DNA from: a virus
Length of the DNA: 64,000 nt
Reading direction: 5' to 3' (one strand)
Virus record (IMG/VR): IMGVR_UViG_3300032294_001984
Span: 1-64,000 of that record
Of this stretch, positions 1-5,667 are shown piece after piece; the first letter of the stretch is position 1, and each line of letters begins with the position of its first letter. Below the pieces are notes generated by a model. That model made no database searches. It was not told where the DNA came from and worked only from the letters and a program-made list of their open reading frames with translations. Made by a program: the position numbers and the translations under genes.

Positions 1-51
1 AGCAAGGGACTGAAAATCCCTGTGCCGTTGGTTCGATTCCAACCCTTACCA
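1..51 (+). tRNA. tRNA-Phe (GAA), 5' part cut by window edge
   Basis: The anticodon stem is AGGGA/TCCCT around the loop CTGAAAA, which gives anticodon GAA. It is followed by a T-arm (GTTGG, TTCGATT, CCAAC), the 3' acceptor strand CCTTACC and discriminator A. The D-arm and 5' acceptor strand lie before the window. It is the first member of the left tRNA cluster. Confidence 0.88.
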
Positions 52-127
52 CGAAGTCCTGAAATAACAGGAAACCCCCACTTCCGATATGGCAGCCAGT
101 CCAATCTACTGGTGAAGGGGGTAAAAT

Positions 128-260
128 AGTCAAGTGGACGTAATGCGGGATGGTACCCAAGTCCGAAAAACACCACGGTCCATAACCATTTGGACGCGAG
201 ACGTTATAAGGTTGTCTAATCCGTCAAGAACGGTATTCGGTTCGAGTCCGACCTTGACTA
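128..260 (+). tRNA. oversized class II tRNA-like unit, 133 nt
   Basis: The ends pair as a tRNA acceptor (AGTCAAG with CTTGACT, discriminator A). The 3' part has a T-arm with loop TTCGAGT and a variable-arm hairpin CCGT-CAAGA-ACGG, as in Leu/Ser-type tRNAs. The unit is about 45 nt too long. A GGAC/GTCC stem encloses a large D-loop with its own GGG/CCC hairpin, a further GTCC/GGAC hairpin follows, and no clean 7-nt anticodon loop can be drawn. It could be a degenerate tRNA, two recombined tRNAs, a tRNA with an inserted segment, or an RNA using only the tRNA ends. Confidence 0.5.
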
Positions 261-280
261 CTAAAAGCCACGAAAGTGAG

Positions 281-314
281 TTGACAGCTCGGAATAGACG
301 GCAATATAGTCAGG
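281..314 (+). promoter_or_regulatory. conserved 34-nt leader element, copy 1
   Basis: It starts TTGACAGCTCGGAATAGACG and runs into the acceptor strand of the next tRNA-like unit. The same layout, with identical spacing, occurs at 452-485 and 1236-1269. TATAGT lies 18 nt after TTGACA but overlaps the start of the tRNA body, so a simple -35/-10 reading would start transcription inside the tRNA. It may be a leader or processing element. Confidence 0.45.
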
Positions 315-412
315 TGGCGGAATTGGTAGACGCTAAAATAATAGGTGGACAGCGTGCCATTGGGGAAGAACCAAGAAAGTCACGCATACAGGTTCGAATC
401 CTGTCCTGACTA
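308..412 (+). tRNA. oversized tRNA-Leu-like unit, 105 nt
   Basis: Acceptor AGTCAGG pairs with CCTGACT. The D-arm GCGG...CGC is Leu-like and the T-arm is ACAGG-TTCGAAT-CCTGT. The middle is about 20 nt too long. ACGCT/AGCGT closes a 16-nt loop that competes with the D-arm, and GCGTG/CACGC encloses a TTGG-GGAAGAA-CCAA hairpin. If that hairpin were the anticodon arm it would read AAG (Leu), but the invariant T33 is a G. The same T-arm and acceptor recur at 1263-1373 and 1529-1620, so these are paralogues. Confidence 0.5.
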
Positions 413-451
413 CGGCGATGTTTGGCAACTACGCTGATTAGATGAAAGTTG

Positions 452-485
452 TTGACAGCTTGGAAAGACAAGCAAAATGGTCAGG
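452..485 (+). promoter_or_regulatory. conserved 34-nt leader element, copy 2
   Basis: TTGACA is followed by a perfect hairpin GCTTG-GAAAGA-CAAGC and then the acceptor strand GGTCAGG. Copy 3 has the same hairpin with compensating changes (ACTTG/CAGGT), which suggests an RNA structure is kept. Confidence 0.45.
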
Positions 486-573
486 TTGGATATACAAGGT
501 CGGTTCGAGTCCGATGGCAGGTCATGGATGACGGGTAGCTCCCTGTATAGAGGTTCGATTCCTCTTCTGACCT
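479..573 (+). tRNA. chimeric tRNA-like unit, 95 nt
   Basis: GGTCAGG pairs with TCTGACC and there is a terminal T-arm around TTCGATT. A second T-arm-like hairpin (TCGG-TTCGAGT-CCGA) sits in the middle, as if a piece of another tRNA had been inserted. GTCA/TGAC and CGGG/CCCTG hairpins follow. No standard D-arm or anticodon arm is visible. Its amino acid cannot be assigned. Confidence 0.4.
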
Positions 574-623
574 CAAACCTCAGGATTAATTACCCTGAGA
601 ATGGATGATTCGAAGCATCCGAT

Positions 624-724
624 TGGCTATGGTGTAATGGGCACAGAGGAACGGAGTAATGGCAGGTGCTTTAGCAACCGGTGAAATGGGACTCAGGAAT
701 CAGGTTCGAATCCTTGTTAGTCAG
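624..724 (+). tRNA. oversized tRNA-like unit, 101 nt
   Basis: TGGCTA pairs with TAGTCA at the ends. The D-arm TATGGTGTAATGGGCAC resembles Gln/Trp-type D-arms of Bacteroidetes, and a T-loop TTCGAAT is present but its stem is imperfect. About 25 extra bases separate the D-arm from the T-arm, and no convincing anticodon arm is visible. Confidence 0.4.
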
Positions 725-804
725 CAAATAACAAACGCAACCAACGGCAATGCGGGCATCCCTGCGGCGCAAGGTGACAACCAGGAAAGACTGGCACTTT
801 ATAT

Positions 805-878
805 GTGGTCTATAGCTCAGTGGTTAGAGTGCTTGATTGTGAATCAAGAGGTCGCGGGTTCAAGTCCCGTTAGACCCC
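805..878 (+). tRNA. tRNA-His (GTG)
   Basis: This is a normal cloverleaf. The anticodon stem CTTGA/TCAAG holds loop TTGTGAA, anticodon GTG. The T-arm is GCGGG-TTCAAGT-CCCGT. An extra 5' G opposite C at the discriminator position is the usual His identity mark. One acceptor pair is mismatched (T opposite C). Confidence 0.9.
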
Positions 879-884
879 CAAAAA

Positions 885-976
885 TAGGTTGGGTTCCCTA
901 GTGGTAACGGTATGAACTTAAGTAAGTAAACCACAAGTATCTAGTAAGAAGTGACTGATGGGTTCGTCACGACCTA
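885..976 (+). tRNA. aberrant tRNA-like unit, 92 nt
   Basis: The acceptor TAGGTTG pairs with CGACCTA (one G-T pair). A D-arm-like GTTCCCTAGTGGTAACGG follows. The T-arm is abnormal: GTGAC/GTCAC closes a 10-nt loop lacking the usual TTCRANY form. The centre has a short ACTT/AAGT hairpin but no recognisable anticodon arm. Confidence 0.38.
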
Positions 977-1017
977 AAAAAATCCGATGTGTTTACCGAG
1001 CTAGGTCGGTTAAAAAT

Positions 1018-1099
1018 GGAAGGGTGGACAATGGTGGTTAAGCGGTCTTGAAAATCGTCGGGTGTAAAAGCTTTGCAGGTTCGAATCCTGTCCCTTCCG
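1018..1099 (+). tRNA. tRNA-Ser (TGA)
   Basis: Acceptor GGAAGGG/CCCTTCC with discriminator G. The anticodon stem around loop CTTGAAA gives TGA. A long variable region is present as expected for Ser, and the T-arm is GCAGG-TTCGAAT-CCTGT. It decodes UCA codons, which are common in this AT-rich genome. Confidence 0.85.
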
Positions 1100-1113
1100 C
1101 TCTGAACTTTTTT

Positions 1114-1187
1114 GTTCTCTTAGCTCAGTCCGGAAGAGCGGCGTTCTCATAAGACGATGGTCTCAGGTTCAAATCCTGAAGGGAACA
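1114..1187 (+). tRNA. tRNA with CAT anticodon (Met, elongator type)
   Basis: Acceptor GTTCTCT/AGGGAAC, D-arm AGCTC...GAGC, anticodon loop CTCATAA (CAT) and T-arm CTCAGG-TTCAAAT-CCTGA. The anticodon stem lacks the three G-C pairs of an initiator tRNA. A CAT tRNA can also be an Ile tRNA modified to lysidine; sequence alone does not decide. Confidence 0.85.
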
Positions 1188-1235
1188 CAAAATCCTGCTT
1201 ACTTGAGGTGATTACACCAATAAGAGATAAGGTGG

Positions 1236-1269
1236 TTGACAACTTGGAAAGACAGGTAATATAGTCAGG
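1236..1269 (+). promoter_or_regulatory. conserved 34-nt leader element, copy 3
   Basis: TTGACA, then hairpin ACTTG-GAAAGA-CAGGT, then AGTCAGG of the following tRNA-like unit. Spacing is identical to copies 1 and 2. Relative to copy 2 two stem positions change together (one compensatory, one to G-T). Confidence 0.45.
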
Positions 1270-1373
1270 TGGCGGAATGGTAGACGCACACTAAGTAACC
1301 GCTTGTCTCTCGGGGATAGTGGGAGGTGGTAATAGAAAATAACTTCATACAGGTTCGAATCCTGTCCTGGCTA
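1263..1373 (+). tRNA. oversized tRNA-Leu-like unit with a 23-nt anticodon loop
   Basis: Acceptor AGTCAGG/CCTGGCT, Leu-like D-arm GCGGAATGGTAGACGC, a good anticodon stem CACTA/TAGTG and a variable arm GAGGT/ACTTC. The T-arm is ACAGG-TTCGAAT-CCTGT. All class II helices are present, but the anticodon loop is 23 nt instead of 7, with an internal CCG/CGG helix. About 16 nt therefore appear inserted in the anticodon loop, far too short for a group I intron. Confidence 0.5.
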
Positions 1374-1386
1374 CAAAATTAAAGAT

Positions 1387-1530
1387 ATGTTTAGAACATT
1401 AAAATACTTATGGAGTAATTTTCAAAAAAGACCATCTAAAAGAAGTTTTTTGAATTTCATTAGAATGATAAAAACCGAGATTAGATGTTTATTAATGACT
1501 GGTTACTCAACAGATGAAATACTAAAATAG
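1387..1530 (+). CDS. small basic protein, 47 aa, unknown
   Basis: An ATG-started frame lies inside the tRNA cluster between two tRNA-like units. The peptide begins MFRTLKYLWSNFQKRPSKRS and is rich in Lys/Arg with hydrophobic segments. Its TAG stop shares bases with the acceptor start of the tRNA-like unit at 1529. The surrounding A-rich context suits Bacteroidetes translation. No family recognised; it could be chance in a low-complexity spacer. Confidence 0.4.
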   Translation: MFRTLKYLWSNFQKRPSKRSFLNFIRMIKTEIRCLLMTGYSTDEILK

Positions 1531-1620
1531 TCAGGTGGCGGAATGGTTGCCAGTAAGCTAAAAAGGCTAACAAAAGTGAATCGGATGAATTTACTACAGG
1601 TTCGAATCCTGTCCTGACTT
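1529..1620 (+). tRNA. aberrant tRNA-Leu-like unit, 92 nt
   Basis: Acceptor AGTCAGG/CCTGACT and T-arm ACAGG-TTCGAAT-CCTGT are as in the two other Leu-like units. A variable arm AGTGAA/TTTACT is clear. The D-arm has changed and the anticodon region can only be drawn as AGC-TAAAAAG-GCT or TTGCC with a bulged GGCTAA; neither keeps T33. Discriminator T. Confidence 0.45.
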
Positions 1621-1657
1621 CAATAAAAAAAAATTCCACCATTTAAATTAAAAGTAT

Positions 1658-1665
1658 TATCTTTG
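1658..1665 (+). promoter_or_regulatory. Bacteroidetes-type promoter box TATCTTTG
   Basis: A perfect match to the Bacteroidetes -7 consensus TAnnTTTG, 19 nt before the first of three paralogous genes. Confidence 0.7.
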
Positions 1666-1684
1666 TACTCTAAACAATAAAAAT

Positions 1685-2116
1685 ATGAAAAATATAGATA
1701 AAGAATTTGTCCCTTATCAAGAAGCATTAGAACTTAATGAACTTGGATTTGATTATCAATGTGTGAACTATTATTCCCATTATGGAAATGGTCAAGTTCA
1801 TTTGAACAATTTAGTTTTGTGTTCTAAAATTGGTGTGGAGACAAATAGGGATAAAGGAATATTAGCACCACTATACCAACAAGCATTTAGATGGTTTAGA
1901 GAGAATTATGGTTTAAAACATGATATTGATGATGATAATGTTGGAACAAAATTTTATTATAAGATAAGAAGTTATACTGATAAGTTTGATAATTATGATG
2001 ACATTATCAAGCCTATGAGAGAAGAAAGGGATTGGTCTAAAATAGAATTTTATTCTTATGAAGAAACAGAACTTGCTTGTTTAAAAAAATTAATTGAAAT
2101 AGTTAAAAACAAATAA
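1685..2116 (+). CDS. tandem paralogue 1, unknown phage protein (143 aa)
   Basis: This is the first of three adjacent paralogues. The shared plan is an N-terminal [KE]EFxPYxxAL.L.ELGFD segment, a central AP.Y.QAFRWFR.(K/N)Y block and a C-terminal YEEaEL.CLKKLIEIVK helix. The start follows a TATCTTTG promoter box, with one base between its stop and the next ATG, so the three are probably co-transcribed. No function is known to me. The linkers differ in length and sequence between copies, while the ends are conserved. Confidence 0.8.
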   Translation: MKNIDKEFVPYQEALELNELGFDYQCVNYYSHYGNGQVHLNNLVLCSKIGVETNRDKGILAPLYQQAFRWFRENYGLKHDIDDDNVGTKFYYKIRSYTDKFDNYDDIIKPMREERDWSKIEFYSYEETELACLKKLIEIVKNK

Positions 2117-2117
2117 T

Positions 2118-2486
2118 ATGGAAAAAGAATTTATACCTTACGAACAAGCATTAGCTTTAAAAGAATTAGGGTTTGATGAACCTTGTTTTGGTTATTTCCT
2201 TTCAGATGGAATATTCATTGATGCTAAAATAAAAAAGCAAGTAGGGGATACTGTATCTGCACCAACCTACTCCCAAGCATTTAGATGGTTTAGAGATAAG
2301 TATGACTTATTTGGATGTATTGATTTACAGGCCTGTACTCCATCTCATTGGTATATAAGAATTGATAAAATAGAAATTAATGATTACATGTATCATTCTG
2401 AAGATGAGCATTTAAGATTTAATACCTACGAAGAAGCAGAACTTGAATGTCTTAAGAAGTTAATTGAAATAGTAAAAAACAAATAA
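2118..2486 (+). CDS. tandem paralogue 2, unknown phage protein (122 aa)
   Basis: It begins MEKEFIPYEQALALKELGFD and keeps the AFRWFRDKYDL and C-terminal ECLKKLIEIVKNK blocks. The first ~75 bases are almost identical to those of the next gene, so that duplication or conversion is recent, while the middle has diverged. The gene is separated from both neighbours by a single base. Function unknown; the conserved aromatic/Arg block suggests a binding fold rather than an enzyme, but that is a guess. Confidence 0.8.
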   Translation: MEKEFIPYEQALALKELGFDEPCFGYFLSDGIFIDAKIKKQVGDTVSAPTYSQAFRWFRDKYDLFGCIDLQACTPSHWYIRIDKIEINDYMYHSEDEHLRFNTYEEAELECLKKLIEIVKNK

Positions 2487-2487
2487 T

Positions 2488-2898
2488 ATGGAAAAAGAAT
2501 TTATACCTTACGAACAAGCATTAGCTTTAAAAGAATTAGGATTTGATGAACCTTGTTTCGGATATTATTACACTCTTAACGGGAAAGATTGGAAATTTGC
2601 AGAAAAAAGTGAATATTATAGATTGGACGATGAAATAAACATAGGTGGTAAATTTAGTTTACTAGCACCAACATACTCCCAAGCATTTAGATGGTTTAGA
2701 GAGAAGTATGAGTATTATTACCACATATTCCCATTACAAATAACTGCATCAGACAAAACAGGATATAGATATTCTTGGGAGATTTATAATCACACTCCTG
2801 AATGGATTACTGAAGATAGGTCACTTTTAGGAAGTCTAACCTATGAAGAAGCTGAACTTGCTTGTCTTAGAAAGTTAATAGAAATAGTAAAAAAATAA
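2488..2898 (+). CDS. tandem paralogue 3, unknown phage protein (136 aa)
   Basis: The third copy has the same N-terminus as copy 2, the SQAFRWFREKYEY block and the C-terminal ACLRKLIEIVKK helix. The central region is rich in Tyr and Trp. It is the last gene before a long structured non-coding stretch. No family name recognised. Confidence 0.8.
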   Translation: MEKEFIPYEQALALKELGFDEPCFGYYYTLNGKDWKFAEKSEYYRLDDEINIGGKFSLLAPTYSQAFRWFREKYEYYYHIFPLQITASDKTGYRYSWEIYNHTPEWITEDRSLLGSLTYEEAELACLRKLIEIVKK

Positions 2899-2904
2899 TT
2901 AAGA

Positions 2905-3392
2905 CCCCACGATTAACGGAAGTACTCGTCCGTTATGGTGTGTTAACCTGACTAGAAGTCTTCTAGGCTATGGGGGAAAGATACACACAGAGTGAAATAC
3001 ATATAATCTCTTATAAACGAGATTTGCTGATTGGGGGAAGTTCCATCAGGTATGTTGGAATCTCAAAACAAATGAGTCCCCTATTATGGGTAAAAGGGGT
3101 AAGGGGCTTTAATTAGTCGTAACACAACCCACAAGCTATAAGAATACTGAACAATCTTATAGTATACACTCCGCTTCCGAGTGAGACTCCCACGTAACTA
3201 TGGGGGTAGGGTGAAGATGTTCTGAGGGTAACCCTGAAAGATGGGTGAGAGTAGAAACCTACCGTGGATGGTTACTATGGTCTAACGAATCTTAGGAGTA
3301 TCGGTATGGGATATTATTGTCGCCAAGATTAATAGAAACTTGGAAGGGTTCTCCCGATGGCGCGGGGATGATTCAGAACCTTTCTTTTTACT
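2905..3392 (+). ncRNA. large structured RNA candidate (~490 nt)
   Basis: About 500 bases without a gene, much more G-rich than the genome around it. Perfect hairpins are visible: TAACGGA/TCCGTTA at 2914-2935, CTAGAA/TTCTAG at 2952-2966, CTATAAGA/TCTTATAG at 3136-3162. At the 3' end a 9-bp stem AAGGGTTCT/AGAACCTTT (3344-3383) encloses CCCG/CGGG and runs into TTTCTTTTTA. The lack of coding, the length and the position beside tRNAs recall the giant phage RNAs GOLLD and ROOL. I cannot match their consensus by eye. RNase P and tmRNA hallmarks are absent. Confidence 0.6.
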
Positions 3393-3425
3393 TGAAAAAA
3401 AGAAACAAACACTTATATTCATATC

Positions 3426-4670
3426 ATGCAAAATTTATCATTTTTAGGGAACAATATTGTCGGTTCCGAAATTATTAAAATTTCACAACAAATTAAAGAA
3501 ATATCAAAAGTAAAACCAGTATTAAATCTTAGTATTGGTGATTTTAACCCCCAAATTAACCCAATACCTGAAGAGTTAAAAAATTATATTGTTGAATCAT
3601 ATACTAATGATTTAACAAATTACCCAATGTCGGCAGGAGAATTAGGGTTAAGAAAATCAATTAGTCAATATCTAAAGAAAAAAAGAAATATTGATTATAG
3701 CGAAAATGAAATTTTAATTGGGTGTGGTGTTAGACCATTGATTTATACAATATTTAAAACCATTATTAATCCTCAAGATATTGTAATGTATCCGGTTCCA
3801 TCTTGGAATAATAATCATTATTCTTTTTTGAATGACGCAATTAAAAAACCGATTGAATGCAAACCCGAAAATTCATTCTTCCCAACTTATGAAGATATTA
3901 AAGGTAAGTTAGATGATGTTAAACTTCTTTGTTTATGTTCACCTCAAAATCCAACAGGTAGAGTTATTGATAGACAAAATTTAAAGGAAATATGTGATGA
4001 AATCGTTAGAGTTAATAAAACCAAACAAAAGAAAACTTATTTATTTTTCGACCAAATTTATTCTGATTTAGTTCCAAATGAATTATTCGCGCATCCATTA
4101 GATGTTTGTCCTGAAATCCGTGATTATTTAATTTGTGTTGATGGAATTTCAAAATCTTTATGTGCGACCGGTGTTAGAGTTGGATGGGTTTTTGGTCCGG
4201 AATTTGTCATAGGCAAAATGACCGAAATTTTTTCACATATTGGAGCTTGGTCCCCAAAACCTGAACAAAATGCGGTTGCAAAATATTTTAATGAATATGA
4301 ATTGATTGGAGAATTTATTTCAAACAAAATAAACCAATATTCAGAAATCTCTGATAAAATTTGTTCAAAATTGGATGAATTAAAAGAAAAAAATTATAAA
4401 ATTGATTATCAAAAACCTGAAGGGGGGATTTATATATCAATCTACATTGAAGACTCCATACATTTTGATAATGTTGAAGATTATACAAAATTTTTAATTG
4501 AATCTTGTGGTGTAGGGTTGGTTCCATTTGAATATTTTGGAACCAATAAAAACCGGGGATGGTTTAGATTATCTATGGGAGGAATTGATTTAAACAATAT
4601 TGAAGATATTAACATTGGTTTGGAAAAAATTTGTATTAATTCAAGATTAGAAGTGATGCAAACATCATAA
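3426..4670 (+). CDS. PLP-dependent aminotransferase, class I/II (414 aa)
   Basis: It transfers an amino group between an amino acid and a 2-oxo acid using pyridoxal phosphate. Typical fold-type I blocks appear in order: LSIGDFNP near the N-terminus, TNYPMSAGELGLR, a SPQNPTGR motif in the middle, a FFDQIYSDL block and the cofactor lysine in DGISKSLCATGVRVGW. The C-terminal arginine region GWFRLSMGG binds substrate carboxylate in the family. Length is full for the family. It stands alone after the structured RNA and before a terminator. Its substrate (Asp, aromatic or other) cannot be told. Such an intact enzyme is unusual in a phage and may be recently acquired from a host. Confidence 0.88.
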   Translation: MQNLSFLGNNIVGSEIIKISQQIKEISKVKPVLNLSIGDFNPQINPIPEELKNYIVESYTNDLTNYPMSAGELGLRKSISQYLKKKRNIDYSENEILIGCGVRPLIYTIFKTIINPQDIVMYPVPSWNNNHYSFLNDAIKKPIECKPENSFFPTYEDIKGKLDDVKLLCLCSPQNPTGRVIDRQNLKEICDEIVRVNKTKQKKTYLFFDQIYSDLVPNELFAHPLDVCPEIRDYLICVDGISKSLCATGVRVGWVFGPEFVIGKMTEIFSHIGAWSPKPEQNAVAKYFNEYELIGEFISNKINQYSEISDKICSKLDELKEKNYKIDYQKPEGGIYISIYIEDSIHFDNVEDYTKFLIESCGVGLVPFEYFGTNKNRGWFRLSMGGIDLNNIEDINIGLEKICINSRLEVMQTS

Positions 4671-4751
4671 TCTAAAAAAAAATTGACATTTCAGGAACTT
4701 TTTCTACTATTGAGATAGTTATATATTAAACAACAAAAATTTTAAAAAAAA

Positions 4752-4862
4752 ATGAAACCAATAAACAAAAATATGATTAGTAAACGTCAACCCCAGATTA
4801 GTATCTGTTGGTATCCGCGTATTACGCATAGTTCGGTTATTGGTGAATCCAATATAAGTTAA
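4752..4862 (+). CDS. possible 36-aa peptide or small RNA
   Basis: A short ATG-started frame (MKPINKNMISKRQ...) follows a TTGACA-containing A/T-rich region and precedes a strong terminator. The unit may be a small transcript instead of a gene. No homology is recognisable and codon evidence is too short to decide. Confidence 0.25.
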   Translation: MKPINKNMISKRQPQISICWYPRITHSSVIGESNIS

Positions 4863-4890
4863 GATTAAATTAATTAGTAATAAAATCGAG

Positions 4891-4926
4891 AACCCCGAAC
4901 TTCTAAAAAAAGTTTGGGGTTTTTTG
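4891..4926 (+). terminator. Rho-independent terminator
   Basis: A 12-bp stem AACCCCGAACTT/AAGTTTGGGGTT (one G-T pair) with loop CTAAAAA is followed by a T-run. It separates the aminotransferase region from the second tRNA cluster. Confidence 0.85.
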
Positions 4927-4955
4927 TTTTTATACCCTGATAAAAAAAAAAGTTG

Positions 4956-4963
4956 TAATTTTG
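4956..4963 (+). promoter_or_regulatory. Bacteroidetes-type promoter box TAATTTTG
   Basis: It matches TAnnTTTG and lies 53 nt before the first tRNA of the second cluster, so it is the likely promoter of that cluster. Confidence 0.6.
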
Positions 4964-5016
4964 TATCGTCAAATAAAAAACGAAATTGTTCTTTGAAATA
5001 ATGTAACCATAAAAAC

Positions 5017-5091
5017 AGGGGTATAGTCTCGGGGTGAGACGCTTGCTTTGGGAGCAAGAGGCGGGGAATTCGACTTTCTCTACCCCTACCA
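5017..5091 (+). tRNA. tRNA-Pro (TGG), CCA encoded
   Basis: Acceptor AGGGGTA/TACCCCT, D-arm GTCTC...GAGAC, anticodon stem CTTGC/GCAAG with loop TTTGGGA (TGG) and T-arm GGGAA/TTCTC. The sequence after the acceptor reads ACCA, so CCA is in the DNA. Confidence 0.92.
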
Positions 5092-5094
5092 TAT

Positions 5095-5166
5095 TGTCAC
5101 GTAATTCAGTGGTAGAATCCTTCCCTGATACGGAAGTCGTCAGAGGTTCGAATCCTCTCGTGACAA
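5095..5166 (+). tRNA. tRNA-Ile (GAT)
   Basis: Acceptor TGTCACG/CGTGACA, anticodon stem CTTCC/GGAAG with loop CTGATAC (GAT) and T-arm AGAGG-TTCGAAT-CCTCT. Regular 72-nt cloverleaf. Confidence 0.93.
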
Positions 5167-5169
5167 CAA

Positions 5170-5320
5170 AAAAATCGTTACTCGGTCACGAGTGAAGGTG
5201 TGTAATGATATCAACACCGCAGGTTAAGCGATATCCTGCAATTCTCCCTCGAAGCTTTAAGGTGAAGCACGATACTTTTAATATCGAGAAGTTGGGTCGG
5301 TACCATCCGGGGGAACAAAT
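5170..5320 (+). ncRNA. structured RNA candidate between tRNAs (~150 nt)
   Basis: The gap between tRNA-Ile and tRNA-Cys is much longer than other gaps here and holds a row of hairpins: ACTCG-GTCA-CGAGT (5180-5193), GGTGT/ACACC (5197-5218), GCAGG/CCTGC (5219-5239) and CGATA/TATCG (5270-5286). A GGTACCATCCGGGGG tail follows. No tRNA fold fits and no frame of note is open. It is probably an RNA co-transcribed with the tRNAs; family unknown. Confidence 0.5.
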
Positions 5321-5325
5321 TTTAT

Positions 5326-5397
5326 GTTTGGATGGCCGAGTGGTTTAGGTTCTCGTCTGCAAAATGAGATAGGTCGGTTCGATTCCGACTCCAAACT
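5326..5397 (+). tRNA. tRNA-Cys (GCA)
   Basis: Acceptor GTTTGGA/TCCAAAC, anticodon stem CTCGT/ATGAG with loop CTGCAAA (GCA), T-arm GTCGG-TTCGATT-CCGAC. The discriminator is T, as expected for Cys. Confidence 0.92.
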
Positions 5398-5408
5398 CAA
5401 AAAAAAAT

Positions 5409-5479
5409 GTATCTTTGGTGTAACGGTAGCATAAACGGTTCCAACCCGTTTGGTCAGAGTTCGAATCTTTGAGGATATG
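5409..5479 (+). tRNA. tRNA-Trp (CCA)
   Basis: Anticodon stem AACGG/CCGTT with loop TTCCAAC (CCA). The D-arm TTGGTGTAACGGTAGC has the Bacteroidetes Trp look. The acceptor GTATCTT/AGGATAT is weak, with G-T and T-G pairs; discriminator G. Confidence 0.85.
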
Positions 5480-5490
5480 CAAATTTAATT

Positions 5491-5576
5491 GGAAGTGTTG
5501 AGCAAATGGTGTGCTCGCCTGTCTGTAAAATAGGTCCCTTGCGGTAAACTTGTAGGTTCAAGTCCTACCACTTCCA
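5491..5576 (+). tRNA. tRNA-Tyr (GTA)
   Basis: Class II tRNA with acceptor GGAAGTG/CACTTCC, anticodon stem CCTGT/ATAGG with loop CTGTAAA (GTA), variable arm and T-arm GTAGG-TTCAAGT-CCTAC. 86 nt, normal for Tyr. Confidence 0.92.
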
Positions 5577-5583
5577 CATTTAT

Positions 5584-5654
5584 TGTTGGGTCGTCTAACG
5601 GTAAGACATCTCCCTTTGAAGGAGATTACGGTGGTTCGAATCCACCCCCGACAA
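5584..5654 (+). tRNA. tRNA-Gln (TTG)
   Basis: Acceptor TGTTGGG/CCCGACA, D-arm GTCTAACGGTAAGAC, anticodon stem TCTCC/GGAGA with loop CTTTGAA (TTG). T-loop TTCGAAT. Regular. Confidence 0.92.
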
Positions 5655-5667
5655 CTTTTTTAATTAT

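Noticed and set aside
281-286. TTGACA as an ordinary sigma70 -35 box
   Set aside because: The matching -10 sequence would overlap the mature tRNA start, and Bacteroidetes promoters use TAnnTTTG.
134-901. Open frames of 80-91 codons in the first tRNA cluster
   Set aside because: They lie across tRNA and tRNA-like sequence (including the His tRNA), have no coding pattern and no promoter or start context.
128-1373. Group I introns in tRNA-Leu as explanation for the long units
   Set aside because: The inserted segments are about 10-45 nt, far below the size of any group I intron, and no core pairing is seen.
2905-3392. RNase P RNA or a second tmRNA
   Set aside because: The conserved GAGGAAAGTCC-type core of RNase P and a tRNA-like 3' end with CCA are absent.
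4874-5092. Minus-strand open frames near 5 kb
   Set aside because: They are antisense to the terminator and the tRNA-Pro gene; their codons look random.
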